Positions 48,252 to 57,067 of a DNA stretch of 64,000 nucleotides are shown here, piece after piece (the first letter of the stretch is position 1; every line of letters begins with the position of its first letter). Origin of the DNA: Luteimonas saliphila (GTDB lineage: Bacteria; Pseudomonadota; Gammaproteobacteria; Xanthomonadales; Xanthomonadaceae); assembly GCF_016774335.1 (NCBI RefSeq), contig NZ_JAETWA010000031.1:1-64000 (forward strand). Reading direction: 5' to 3'. The notes beneath the pieces were generated by a model. The model was given only the letters and a program-made list of their open reading frames with translations, did not search any database and had not been told where the DNA came from. A program made the position numbers and the translations under genes.

Positions 48252-50939
48252 ATGCACGCATCGGTGAACCGCACGCGCGTGTTCGCGCTGGCACTTGGAT
48301 TGCTCGCCACCCTGCCCCTGTCCGCGCAGCAGCCATCGCCGCAGCCGAACCATGACTCTGGCAAGGCCGAGGCACTGGCCGCGGCCCTGGTCGCGCGCAT
48401 GCGTGTGGACGAGAAGCTGCCGCAGTTGCTCAACACCGCGCCCGCCATCCCGAGGCTGGGCGTGCCGCGCTACAACTGGTGGACCGAGTCGCTGCACGGG
48501 GCGCTCGGAACGATTCCCACCACCAACTTCGCCGAGCCGATCGGCCTGGCGGCCACGTTCGACGAGGATCTCGTGCGGCGCGTCGCCGGCGCGATCAGCA
48601 CCGAGGTTCGCGGACTGCACGCGCTCGCGCGCGAAACCGGGCGCACCGGCCGGATCGGGACCGGACTCAATACCTGGTCGCCGAACATCAACATCTTCCG
48701 CGATCCGCGCTGGGGTCGGGGCCAGGAAACCTATGGCGAGGATCCCTTCCTCGCCGCGCGCATGGGCGTGGCGTATGTGCAGGGCATGCAGGGCATGCAT
48801 CCGGAGTGGATCGACGTGGTCGCCACGCCCAAGCACTATGCCGTGCACAGCGGCCCGGAATCGACCCGGCACCACGCCAACGTCTACGTGTCGCGCCGCG
48901 ATCTCGAGGACACCTACCTGCCGGCGTTCCGCGCCGCGGTCGTCGAGGGCGGCGCGGATTCGATCATGTGCGCCTACAACCGCGTCGACGGGCAGCCGGC
49001 CTGCGCCAGCGACCTGCTGCTCGGCGACGTGCTGCGCGGCGCATGGTCGTTCAAGGGCTACGTGGTGTCGGACTGCGATGCGGTCAACGACATCCGCGCC
49101 CAGCATCATTTCGCGCCCGATGCGGCGAGCGCCGTCGCCGCGGCGATGCGCGCGGGCGTCGACAACGAATGCAGCGGCGCCACGCTCACCGATACCGATG
49201 GCCTGGCCGAGCCCTATCGCGAGGCGTTGCGGCGCGGCCTGCTGACCATGGCCGACATCGATCGCGCCCTGGTCCGGCTGTTCGCCGCGCGCTACCGCAC
49301 CGGCGACCTGCCGGGCCTGCGGCCGCTGTCCACCGAAAGCGTGTCGCCGGAGGACGTCGGCGCGCCTGCGCACGCGGCCCTGGCGCTGGAGGCCGCCGAG
49401 AAGAGCCTGGTGCTGCTCAAGAACGACGGCCTCCTGCCGCTGCGCGCGGATGCGCGGGTGGCGGTGATCGGCCCGCTCGGCGACGCGACCCGCGTGCTGC
49501 GCGGCAACTACTCCTCGCCGCAGTCCGCACCGCCGATCTCGGTGTTCGAAGGGCTCAGGCGCGCGCTGCCCGATGCGCGGGTGCGCCACGTGCCGTACGG
49601 CGAATCGCATACCGACGGCGACCCGGTGCCCACCAGCGCCCTGCTCACGCCGGACGGGGAGCCCGGCCTGCTCGCCCGCTACTACAACGCCGCAAAGGTA
49701 CCGCCGGTGCGCTTCGCGCCCGGTGAGCTCGATGCCTGGATCCGCGACACCGGCTTCGATGAAGACCCCGTCGTCACCCGGATCGAGCGCGACGTGAACT
49801 CGCGCAGCCTCGACCTTGCACAGGTGCGCGACGTGCACCGGGTCGAGTGGACCGGTTACCTGGTGCCGCCGGAATCGGGCACCTACCGCCTCGGCCTCGG
49901 CGGCTTCAACGGCGAGTTGCAGTTCGACGGCCAGCCCTTCGTCGACCTGAGCAAGGCGTCCTGGAACAGCCTGCCGACGATGAGGACCGTGCGGCTGGAA
50001 GGCGGCCGGCGCTATCCGATCAGGGTCACCACACAGGCGCGGATCCTCACCGGCATCGGCATGGTGTGGAAGCGCGTCTCCGACACGCCCGGGGACGACC
50101 TGCGCGTCGCGGCCGCTGAGAGCGACGTGCTGGTCGCGGTGGTGGGCCTCACCTCCGACCTCGAGGCGGAGGAAGCGCCGATCGAAGTGCCCGGGTTCAA
50201 GGGCGGCGACAAGACCTCGCTCGACCTGCTGCCCGACCAGCAGGCCTTCCTCGAGGCCGCAAAGGCCACCGGCAAGCCGCTGGTGGTGGTGCTGATGAAC
50301 GGCAGCCCGGTCAACCTGGCGTGGGCGAAGCAGCATGCCGACGCGATCATCGAGGCCTGGTACCCCGGACAGTCGGGCGGGCTGGCGGTCGGCAACGTCC
50401 TGGCCGGCCACGTCAATCCGGGCGGGCGCCTGCCGCTGACCTTCTACCGGTCGGTCGACGACCTGCCGCCGTTCGGCGACTACGACATGCGTGGTCGCAC
50501 CTACCGCTACTTCGAAGGCACGCCGGTCTATCCGTTCGGCCATGGCCTGAGCTACACCCGCTTCGACTACGCGACGCTGCAACTCGAGCCGAATCCCGAG
50601 GGCGCTGCCGAAGGGCTGGTCGTGACCATCGAAGTGCGCAACAGCGGGGAGCGCGCCGGAGACGAGGTCGCCCAGCTCTACCTCGATTTCCCCGACATCG
50701 AAGGCGTGCCGCGCATCGCGCTGCGCGGGTACCGGCGCGTGCATCTGGCCGCCGGCGAGCGCCGCACGCTGCGCTTCGAACTCGATCCGCGCGACCTCAG
50801 CGCCGTGGACGCCGAGGGCAGGCGCCAGGTGATGCCCGGGCGCTATCGCGTGTTCGTCGGATCCGGCCAGCCAGGCACCGGCGTGGCGGGCCGGGAAGCC
50901 GCCTTCGCGATCGACCGCCTGCGTCCGGTGGCACGCTGA
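48252..50939 (+). CDS. Secreted GH3 beta-xylosidase/beta-glucosidase with PA14 insert
   Basis: An 895-residue family 3 glycoside hydrolase. The signal peptide ends at LSAQQ (residue 26). The first domain carries WWTESLHGALG, NINIFRDPRWGRGQETYGEDPFL, PKHYAVHSGPE and the nucleophile Asp274 in GYVVSDCDAV. The WTESLHG pattern fits xylosidases. The second domain holds the AAEKSLVLLKNDGLLPL segment and then a PA14-type insert (GEPGLLARYYN through ARILTGIGMVWKR). It ends with a fibronectin-III-like domain (VTIEVRNSGERAGDEVAQLY). ATG 48252 has an aggagaaca ribosome site. Confidence 0.95.
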   Translation: MHASVNRTRVFALALGLLATLPLSAQQPSPQPNHDSGKAEALAAALVARMRVDEKLPQLLNTAPAIPRLGVPRYNWWTESLHGALGTIPTTNFAEPIGLAATFDEDLVRRVAGAISTEVRGLHALARETGRTGRIGTGLNTWSPNINIFRDPRWGRGQETYGEDPFLAARMGVAYVQGMQGMHPEWIDVVATPKHYAVHSGPESTRHHANVYVSRRDLEDTYLPAFRAAVVEGGADSIMCAYNRVDGQPACASDLLLGDVLRGAWSFKGYVVSDCDAVNDIRAQHHFAPDAASAVAAAMRAGVDNECSGATLTDTDGLAEPYREALRRGLLTMADIDRALVRLFAARYRTGDLPGLRPLSTESVSPEDVGAPAHAALALEAAEKSLVLLKNDGLLPLRADARVAVIGPLGDATRVLRGNYSSPQSAPPISVFEGLRRALPDARVRHVPYGESHTDGDPVPTSALLTPDGEPGLLARYYNAAKVPPVRFAPGELDAWIRDTGFDEDPVVTRIERDVNSRSLDLAQVRDVHRVEWTGYLVPPESGTYRLGLGGFNGELQFDGQPFVDLSKASWNSLPTMRTVRLEGGRRYPIRVTTQARILTGIGMVWKRVSDTPGDDLRVAAAESDVLVAVVGLTSDLEAEEAPIEVPGFKGGDKTSLDLLPDQQAFLEAAKATGKPLVVVLMNGSPVNLAWAKQHADAIIEAWYPGQSGGLAVGNVLAGHVNPGGRLPLTFYRSVDDLPPFGDYDMRGRTYRYFEGTPVYPFGHGLSYTRFDYATLQLEPNPEGAAEGLVVTIEVRNSGERAGDEVAQLYLDFPDIEGVPRIALRGYRRVHLAAGERRTLRFELDPRDLSAVDAEGRRQVMPGRYRVFVGSGQPGTGVAGREAAFAIDRLRPVAR

Positions 50940-51087
50940 TGCTCGCGTCGCGACTCGCTGCCCTGCGCAAGTGGTGGTCGCTCCGATGCGTTTCCGGATC
51001 GACCGCCGACGCGTCCGTCCACGTGCCCTCTCCTCGGCCGCTGCAGCGACACCGCACGCCTTCACCCTGCCCTGCCGGAGCTCTCCG

Positions 51088-52053
51088 ATGACACCCAAGA
51101 CACGTTTGCTGCATGCCGTCGTCCGCGCCACGCGCAGGGGCGCGCCCATCGCGCTCGTCGCGCTGCTGGGCATGCTGTCGCTGCCTGCGTTCGCGCTGGA
51201 CGAGACGATGACGCCCATCGACGTTCCGGCCCAGCCCGACGCCATCGCACTCGGCACCGGGCCGCTGCCCGATGCGGGGAATGCGGAATCCTGGCATCGC
51301 CAGTACGGCAGCGTGTTCGCGCGCAACGTCACGCAGGCCACGCTCACGGCGTTCCTGCCGGACCCTGACAAGGCGACCGGCACCGCCGTGATCGTCGCGC
51401 CGGGCGGCGGCTTCCGTTCGCTGTCGATGGAGAACGAAGGCTGGGACGTGGCGCGCGCGCTGGCCGATCGCGGCGTGGCGGCGTTCGTGCTCAAGTACCG
51501 CCTGAACCAGACGCCCGCCGACCTCGACGGTTTCGCGCGGTCGATCCGCGAGATGCTGGCGGGCCCGCGTCCGCCGCGCGATCCCGGTTCGCCGGAGTCG
51601 GCGGCCATGCTCGCCCCGCAGTTGCAGGACTCGCGCGCGGCGTTCGCGCTGGTCCGCAGCCGCGCCGACGAATGGCGCGTGGATCCCGACCGCATCGGCA
51701 TGGTCGGCTTTTCCGCCGGCGCGATGCTGACCATGGTCAGCGCGCTGTCCGGCGAGGACGCCAGGCCGGCCTTCATCGGCAACATCTACGGCCCGATCGC
51801 CCCGCTGCAGGTGCCGGGCGATGCGCCGCCGCTGTTCGTGGCGCTCGCCGCGGACGACGGGCTGTTCTCCAACAGCGGCTTCGGCCTGATCGAGAGCTGG
51901 CAGAAGGCCGGGCGACCGGTCGAGTTCCACTACTACGAACGCGGCGGCCACGGCTTCGGCATGTACCCGAAGGACACCACCAGCACCGGTTGGTTCGAGG
52001 CCTGGGTGTCGTGGATGAAGATGCACGGCATGCTGGAACGCAAGGGCTCGTGA
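51088..52053 (+). CDS. Exported alpha/beta hydrolase, xylan-esterase-like
   Basis: A 321-residue BD-FAE/acetyl-xylan-esterase-type hydrolase with a signal peptide (PIALVALLGMLSLPAFA). Motifs: TAVIVAPGGGFRSLSMENEG (HGGG-type oxyanion segment with Ala-Pro-Gly-Gly-Gly), GMVGFSAGAMLT (Ser nucleophile), LAADDGLF (Asp) and GGHGFGMYP (His). It lies 148 bp downstream of the GH3 gene on the same strand, which supports removal of acetyl or similar esters from xylan fragments. ATG 51088 follows a ccggagc site; an upstream start would add non-coding-like sequence. Confidence 0.87.
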   Translation: MTPKTRLLHAVVRATRRGAPIALVALLGMLSLPAFALDETMTPIDVPAQPDAIALGTGPLPDAGNAESWHRQYGSVFARNVTQATLTAFLPDPDKATGTAVIVAPGGGFRSLSMENEGWDVARALADRGVAAFVLKYRLNQTPADLDGFARSIREMLAGPRPPRDPGSPESAAMLAPQLQDSRAAFALVRSRADEWRVDPDRIGMVGFSAGAMLTMVSALSGEDARPAFIGNIYGPIAPLQVPGDAPPLFVALAADDGLFSNSGFGLIESWQKAGRPVEFHYYERGGHGFGMYPKDTTSTGWFEAWVSWMKMHGMLERKGS

Positions 52054-52215
52054 TCGTCCACCTGTCGGGCGGAAGCTCGCCGGCACTGCCCGGCGCGGTT
52101 GCTTTCGCCGTACCGGGCCTGACACCCTTGCCGACGTAACTGGCCGCAGCCCGACAGGCGACCTTCGCGGCATCTCCGCGCTACCGGCCCAAGGCAAGAC
52201 CGCGCAGCCTCCGGT

Positions 52216-52258
52216 GTCCCGCAAAGGGCCGACAGCCTTTCTGCCGGCTCCGCGGGAC
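52216..52258. terminator. Weak hairpin between convergent genes
   Basis: gtcccgc (52216-52222) pairs with gcgggac (52252-52258), and aaagg with ccttt inside it, in the gap between the esterase gene and the converging RIO-kinase-like gene. No T-run. Confidence 0.35.
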
Positions 52259-52259
52259 G

Positions 52260-53120
52260 TCAGCCCGGATCTTCCTCGGCAGCTTCGCGTCCCTGCTGGC
52301 GGATCAACGCTTCCTCGCGCGCATCGTTGATCGCATGGCGCACGCCATCGACGTCGATCTCCGATTCGTCGTGGGCGAACACGCCGTTCAGCTCGGTGTC
52401 CGGCCGCAGTTCGCCGGCCTCGAACAGCGCCCACATCTCTTCGCCGTACCAGGTCTCCAGCAATTCCGGCGCGAACGCGCCCAGGCACGCGGTGAGGTTG
52501 TTGACGTCGCGCAGCAGCATGCTGCGCGCGGCGTTGTTGCCGGCGGCGCTCACCACCTGCGGGAAGTCGATCAGTACCGGGCCATCGGGCGCGACCAGCA
52601 CGTTGTAGGCCGACAGGTCGCCATGGATCAGGCCGACGCACAGCATCTTCACCACCTGCCGCACCAGGAAACGATGGAAGCCGCAGGCCTGGTCGTGCGA
52701 CAGCTCCACCTCGCCCAGCCGCGGCGCGGAGTGGCCGTCGGCGTCGACCACCAGTTCCATCACCAGTACGCCGTGGAAATACCCGTGAGGTTCGGGCACG
52801 CGCACGCCGGCGTCGCGCAACCGGTACAGCGCGTCGACCTCGGTGTTCTTCCACTCGGCTTCCTGCTGCCGACGCCCGTACTTGCTGGCCTTGCCGATCG
52901 CGCGCGCCTCGCGGCTGCCGCGCACCTTGCGCCCCTCCTGGTATTGCACGCGCTGCTGGAAACTGCGCTGCGCCATGTCCTTGTAGACCTTGGCGCAGCG
53001 GATCTCCTCGCCCGCGCGCACCACGTACACCGCGGCTTCCTTGCCGCTCTTGAGCGGGCGCATCACCTCGTCGATCACGCCGTCGTCGATCAGCGCTTGC
53101 AGACCTGCAGGGGTTTTCAT
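52260..53120 (-). CDS. RIO1-type serine protein kinase
   Basis: A 286-residue atypical protein kinase of the RIO1 type. The ATP site is IDEVMRPLKSGKEAAVYVVRAGEEIRCAKVYKD (flexible loop and Lys). The catalytic loop is GLIHGDLSAYNVLV and the metal loop VLIDFPQVV, as in RIO1 kinases (Asp in each). The length fits bacterial PA4780-like members. The target is unknown; eukaryotic RIO1 acts in ribosome maturation. It is interesting that the divergent neighbour is an rRNA pseudouridine synthase, 120 bp away. Confidence 0.93.
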   Translation of the reverse strand: MKTPAGLQALIDDGVIDEVMRPLKSGKEAAVYVVRAGEEIRCAKVYKDMAQRSFQQRVQYQEGRKVRGSREARAIGKASKYGRRQQEAEWKNTEVDALYRLRDAGVRVPEPHGYFHGVLVMELVVDADGHSAPRLGEVELSHDQACGFHRFLVRQVVKMLCVGLIHGDLSAYNVLVAPDGPVLIDFPQVVSAAGNNAARSMLLRDVNNLTACLGAFAPELLETWYGEEMWALFEAGELRPDTELNGVFAHDESEIDVDGVRHAINDAREEALIRQQGREAAEEDPG

Positions 53121-53240
53121 GGCATCTCGAGGGGGAAAACGGTGCGACGCGCGGGCCGAAGCCGCGCCGCCGGCTGGAATCCGGGGCGACAGAGTGCCTG
53201 ATCGCTACACTGCCTGTCCCGATTCCCGTGGCCCCGATTC

Positions 53241-53963
53241 ATGTCCGATCCGGTTCGACTGTCCAGGCGCGTGGCCGACCTGGCGCGCTGCTCCCGCGGC
53301 GAGGCCGAGCAGTACGTGAAGGGCGGCTGGGTCCGGGTGGACGGACGCGTGGTGGAAGATCCGCAGCATCCGGTGAGGGGCGAAGCCGTCGAACTCGATC
53401 CGGCGGCGCGGCTCGAAGCCGTCGAGCCGGCGACGATCCTGCTGCACAAGCCGGCCGGCTACGACACGATCAGCGGGCCCCGGCCCGCCTCTGCATTGGT
53501 GGAGCCCGCGACGCGATGGGAGGCGGATGCGTCCGGCGTGCGCCTGCTCCAGCGCCACTTCCATCGGCTCACGCCGCTGGTGCCGCTCGACCATGATGCC
53601 AGCGGGTTGATGGTGCTGACCCAGGATGGCCGTGTGTGGCGCCGGCTCACCGAGGACGGCGATGAAATCGAGCAGGAATTCGTGGTCGAGGTCAGCGGCG
53701 AGATCGCGCCCTACGGCCTGCACAGGCTCAAGCATGGCCTGTCCTATGGCGGCCGTGAGCTGCCGCCGTGCAAGGTCAGCTGGCAGAACGAGATCCGCCT
53801 GCGGTTCGCGATCAAGGGGGTGCAGGGCGGACAGCTGCGCGACATGTGCGCGCAGGTCGGGCTGGGCGTGGTGTCGATCCGGCGCCTGCGCATCGGCAAG
53901 GTGTCGCTGGCGAAGATGCCGGCGGGTGCGTGGCGCTACCTGCCGGTGGGGGAGCGGTTCTGA
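53241..53963 (+). CDS. RluB/RluE/RluF-type rRNA pseudouridine synthase with S4 domain
   Basis: A 240-residue RNA pseudouridine synthase. The N-terminal S4 domain (VRLSRRVADLARCSRGEAEQYVKGGWVRVDGRVV) is followed by the catalytic domain. LLHKPAGYDTI and VPLDHDASGLMVLTQDG carry the catalytic Asp117, with the usual Arg before it replaced by Pro. EQEFVVEVSG, QNEIRLRFAIKGVQGGQLRDMCAQVGLGVVSIRRLRIG and the tail are normal. It resembles RluF most (23S U2604 region), but the target base cannot be fixed from sequence. Confidence 0.9.
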   Translation: MSDPVRLSRRVADLARCSRGEAEQYVKGGWVRVDGRVVEDPQHPVRGEAVELDPAARLEAVEPATILLHKPAGYDTISGPRPASALVEPATRWEADASGVRLLQRHFHRLTPLVPLDHDASGLMVLTQDGRVWRRLTEDGDEIEQEFVVEVSGEIAPYGLHRLKHGLSYGGRELPPCKVSWQNEIRLRFAIKGVQGGQLRDMCAQVGLGVVSIRRLRIGKVSLAKMPAGAWRYLPVGERF

Positions 53964-54078
53964 AATTGCGGAAAGCGGGATGAAGCGCGCGCCCGGCTCG
54001 CGCGGATCCTCTCCCCTCCACCGTGACCTCACCGGTGTCCGGCTAGCGTGGAGTCCTCTTCCCGCGGGGCTTCCGCCG

Positions 54079-55143
54079 ATGGCACGCAAGGCCAACCAGC
54101 AACTCGACTCCGCGCGGGACGACCGCGGCCGGCACGGGGCGACCTCCCTGCCCGGCCTCGACATCGGTCACTACAACCTGCGCCTGCGCGATCCCGAAGG
54201 CGATGGCTTTCTGGGCGACCGCGCCAGCCAGACCGCGTTCCGCGCACTGCTGGACGTCGCACGCGCGCACCACCTGACCGGCAAGGACCCGTTCGGCAAG
54301 ACGCCCGCGGCCGAAGTGGCCAAGGACGCGATCGACCTGGCCCTGGTCGGCGGCGATCCCGATGCCGCCCACGCGATCCACCTGGCCGTGGAGGAGTACG
54401 CGCGCCGCCTCGCCTACGTCGTGCAGGTGTTCCTGGCGCAGCCGCAGTGGCGCGCAGTGGAACGGATCGTGCTGGGCGGCGGCTTTCCCGAGCACGAAAC
54501 CGGCGACCTGGCCATCCGCCGCGCCATGCGCCTGCTCGAACTGGCGGACACCGGCGCGACCCTGCACCCGTTGCGCCACGATCCGGACGAAGGCGGCCTG
54601 CTCGGCTGGGTGCCCCTGCTCCCGGACGATGCGCGCGCCCACGACGCGTTCCTGGCCGTGGACGTGGGCGGCACCAACATCCGCTGCGGCATCGTCCAGC
54701 ACCGGTTGCACAAGGATCGGCACGGCGGCAAGGCGCGCGTGCTCGAAAGCCTGAAGTGGCGACACGCCGGGGATGGACCCGGGCGCGACGAAGCGGTCGC
54801 ACGCCTGGCGGCGATGCTCAACGGCCTGTCCGCGTTCGCCCGGACCCTGGACATCCGGCTCGCACCGTTCGTGGGCATCGCCTGCCCGGGGCAGGTGGAG
54901 GCCGACGGCAGCCTGTCGGCCGGCGCGCAGAACCTCCCCGGCGACTGGGAACAGCCCTTCCACCTGCCACGGGCGCTGGGCGCCCGACTCGACCCGGTCG
55001 CGGGTACGCCGCCCTCCGTGGTGATGCACAACGATGCCGTGGTGCAGGGCCTGAGCGAACTGCGCCGCATGCGCAAGGCGCGGCGCTGGGCGGTGCTGAC
55101 CATCGGCACCGGCCTGGGCAACGCGAGCTACACCATGCGCTGA
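54079..55143 (+). CDS. ROK-like sugar-kinase-fold protein with permuted domain order
   Basis: A 354-residue protein. Residues 192-354 hold the N-terminal lobe of a ROK kinase: AVDVGGTNIRCGIV (193-206, normally near residue 10), GIACPGQVEADG, the catalytic-type HNDAVVQGLSE (Asp319) and the phosphate loop TIGTGLGNA (341-349), after which the protein stops. The part that normally follows is at the front: DAAHAIHLAVEEYARRLAYVVQVFLAQ and RIVLGGGFPEHETGDLAIRRA (about 95-149). The CxCG zinc site of ROK proteins is missing. I infer a circular permutation; kinase activity is uncertain. Confidence 0.8.
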   Translation: MARKANQQLDSARDDRGRHGATSLPGLDIGHYNLRLRDPEGDGFLGDRASQTAFRALLDVARAHHLTGKDPFGKTPAAEVAKDAIDLALVGGDPDAAHAIHLAVEEYARRLAYVVQVFLAQPQWRAVERIVLGGGFPEHETGDLAIRRAMRLLELADTGATLHPLRHDPDEGGLLGWVPLLPDDARAHDAFLAVDVGGTNIRCGIVQHRLHKDRHGGKARVLESLKWRHAGDGPGRDEAVARLAAMLNGLSAFARTLDIRLAPFVGIACPGQVEADGSLSAGAQNLPGDWEQPFHLPRALGARLDPVAGTPPSVVMHNDAVVQGLSELRRMRKARRWAVLTIGTGLGNASYTMR

Positions 55144-55247
55144 ACGGTGAACCCTGCGACGCCGCGGCGTCCGCAGGGTTGTCGAATTCCGCGTCCCCGC
55201 CTCGTCAAGGGACAGGCGCGCGAATCGCCCGCCATCCACCACGGAGC

Positions 55248-55733
55248 ATGAAGATGACGCACAAGAACACGATCTGCCTCTGGTACGACGGCACTGCACT
55301 CGAAGCCGCGACCTTCTATGCCGAGACCTTTCCCGACAGCAGGGTCGTCGCCGTCCACTACGCCCCGGGCGACTTTCCCTCCGGCAAGCAGGGCGACGAG
55401 CTGACGGTCGAGTTCACCGTGCTGGGCATCCCCTGCATCGGGCTGAATGGCGGCCCGACCTTCAAGCACAGCGAGGCGTTCTCGTTCCAGGTTGCCACCG
55501 AGGACCAGGCCGAGACCGACCGCCTGTGGGACGCTATCGTCGGCAACGGCGGCGAGGAAAGCGCCTGCGGCTGGTGCAAGGACAAGTGGGGCCTGTCGTG
55601 GCAGATCACCCCGCGCGTCCTGGTCGAGGCGATCACCGATCCCGACCGCGATGCGGCCAAGCGTGCGTTCGACGCGATGATGACCATGCGCAAGATCGAC
55701 ATCGCCGCGATCGAGGCGGCGCGACGGGGCTGA
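55248..55733 (+). CDS. VOC-superfamily (PhnB-like) protein
   Basis: A 161-residue glyoxalase/VOC-fold protein of the 3-demethylubiquinone-9-methyltransferase-like (PhnB) group. NTICLWYDGTALEAATFYAETFPDSRVVAVH, LTVEFTVLGIPCIGLNGGPTFKHSEAFSFQVATEDQAETDRLWDAIV and CGWCKDKWGLSWQITPRVL are the family's conserved segments. The function of this group is unclear. ATG 55248 follows an acggagc ribosome site. It is a single gene. Confidence 0.92.
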   Translation: MKMTHKNTICLWYDGTALEAATFYAETFPDSRVVAVHYAPGDFPSGKQGDELTVEFTVLGIPCIGLNGGPTFKHSEAFSFQVATEDQAETDRLWDAIVGNGGEESACGWCKDKWGLSWQITPRVLVEAITDPDRDAAKRAFDAMMTMRKIDIAAIEAARRG

Positions 55734-55847
55734 CGTCCGCAGGTCGGGGTGGCGGGTACGGGCGCGGCTTCGGACACGGGCGAGCAACATCGGCTGGCGA
55801 TGTCGGTCCGCCGACCGGAACGCGCTTCCCGCATCGGCTGCGCGACT

Positions 55848-56324
55848 TCAGTAGCGCGTCAGCACCACCGATGTCGTCACCTCGACCACGCCAGGCAGAG
55901 CGGCGATGCGGTCACGGGTCTCGTTGAGCGCCGCCGCATCCGCGGCAGCCACCTCGACCAGCAGGTCGATCTCGCCCGACAGCGCATCGCAACGCACCAC
56001 TTCGGGCATTGCGGTCACCGATTCCACCACCCGCATGTCCGGCGTGCGCAACAGGCGCAGCATGCAGATCGCGGACAACGCGCCGTCCTGCGCCGGCGTT
56101 TCGATGGTGTAGCGGCGGATCACGCCCTGCGCCTGCATGCGCACGATGCGGTCGCGGACGCTGCTGCGCGAGAGGCCGACTTCCGCCGCCAGCGTCTTCA
56201 GCGGGCGGCTCGCGTCCTCGCGCAGGAGTTCCAGCAGGCGTCGGTCGATGGCATCCACGGGGCCGTCCATTTGACGGGCGTCGCCGGACGAATGCCCGGG
56301 CGCCGTCGAAACGTCAGGCGGCAT
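55848..56324 (-). CDS. Lrp/AsnC-family transcriptional regulator
   Basis: A 158-residue regulator. The N-terminal helix-turn-helix reads VDAIDRRLLELLREDASRPLKTLAAEVGLSRSSVRDRIVRMQAQGVIRRYTIE; the C-terminal RAM domain (ICMLRLLRTPDMRVVESVTAMPEVVRCDALSGEIDLLVEVAAAD) binds small ligands, usually amino acids. The start is uncertain between ATG 56327, 56324 and 56270; the last starts the domain. It is divergent from a Rid-family gene, a frequent regulator-target arrangement for amino-acid and imine metabolism. Confidence 0.93.
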   Translation of the reverse strand: MPPDVSTAPGHSSGDARQMDGPVDAIDRRLLELLREDASRPLKTLAAEVGLSRSSVRDRIVRMQAQGVIRRYTIETPAQDGALSAICMLRLLRTPDMRVVESVTAMPEVVRCDALSGEIDLLVEVAAADAAALNETRDRIAALPGVVEVTTSVVLTRY

Positions 56325-56355
56325 CATAGGGCACCCGCGGCCATCCTTTTTTCCC

Positions 56356-56808
56356 ATGCGACGACGTGACGTGCTGCCCTGCATCGCCGCCCCGATGGCC
56401 TTCGCGATGCCGCTTCCCTCCCGTTCGAATCCGACCGAGATGACCATCGAACCGATCGCGCCCACCGGTCTGGCCTATGCGCAGGCCAGCCTCGTTTCCG
56501 CTGCCTCCCGCTGGCTCTTCGTCAGCGGCCAGGTGCCCGAGGACGCCGACGGCCGCATTCCCGACGACTACCCCTCGCAGTACCGTCTTGCCTGGCGCAA
56601 TGTGGAAGCACAGCTGCATGCCGCCGCGATGACGTTCGACAACCTCGTCAAGATCACCATCTTCCTGTCGGACCGGGCGCTGATCGCGCAGAGCGGCGGC
56701 CTGCGGCAATCCATCCTCGGCGACCGCTCGCCGGCGCTGACGATCGTCATCGCCGGGATCTACGACAGCCGCTGGCTGCTGGAGATCGAGGCGGTCGCCG
56801 CCGCATAG
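56356..56808 (+). CDS. Rid-superfamily protein lacking the catalytic Arg (third of three)
   Basis: A 150-residue Rid/YjgF-like protein. The fold is clear from about residue 29 (MTIEPIAPTGLAYAQASLVSAASRWLFVSGQVPEDADG, QYRLAWRNVEAQLHAAAMTFDNLVKITIFLSD). The C-terminal segment reads RSPALTIVIAGIYDSRWLLEIEAVAAA, with Ala/Leu at the site of the RidA catalytic Arg. The first 28 residues may be untranslated, as ATG 56440 starts the fold; from 56356 they look like a poor twin-arginine signal (MRRRDVLPC). It is divergent from the Lrp/AsnC gene by about 30 bp. Confidence 0.85.
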   Translation: MRRRDVLPCIAAPMAFAMPLPSRSNPTEMTIEPIAPTGLAYAQASLVSAASRWLFVSGQVPEDADGRIPDDYPSQYRLAWRNVEAQLHAAAMTFDNLVKITIFLSDRALIAQSGGLRQSILGDRSPALTIVIAGIYDSRWLLEIEAVAAA

Positions 56809-56908
56809 GCGCCGGCTGCGCTGCAGCGCGCAGTCTTTCCGGCTGGCGTGGATTCGCGAACGGGCCCTGCCTTCCTGCTGATCGGGCGTCTCCGGCGATG
56901 GTGCTTCA

Positions 56909-56935
56909 GGAACGGGGATTTCCGGGCCCTATAAC
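56909..56935 (+). promoter_or_regulatory. Candidate promoter of the glycosyltransferase gene
   Basis: TATAAC (56930-56935) would be the -10. Sixteen bases upstream is GGAAC (56909-56913), which resembles the -35 of RpoE-type sigma factors, so envelope-stress control is possible. The -10 is followed by gtgatacgcgtcac, a partial palindrome that could bind a regulator. Confidence 0.35.
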
Positions 56936-57067
56936 GTGATACGCGTCACTAGTTGACGCATCCAGTCACCGACACGCCGGGCGTTAATGCGGGAGCCGCG
57001 CCGGCGTGCGGCAGTAGTTGGCACGGGTCTTGCTCCGTTTGCGCTCAAGTTTCCTCCGGATCGCCAA

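Noticed and set aside
47757..51785. A minus-strand open frame of 1342 codons opposite the GH3 and esterase genes
   Set aside because: It is the antisense of well-identified enzymes. Its translation is rich in Arg, Ala, His and Gly with no domain; long antisense frames are common at this GC content.
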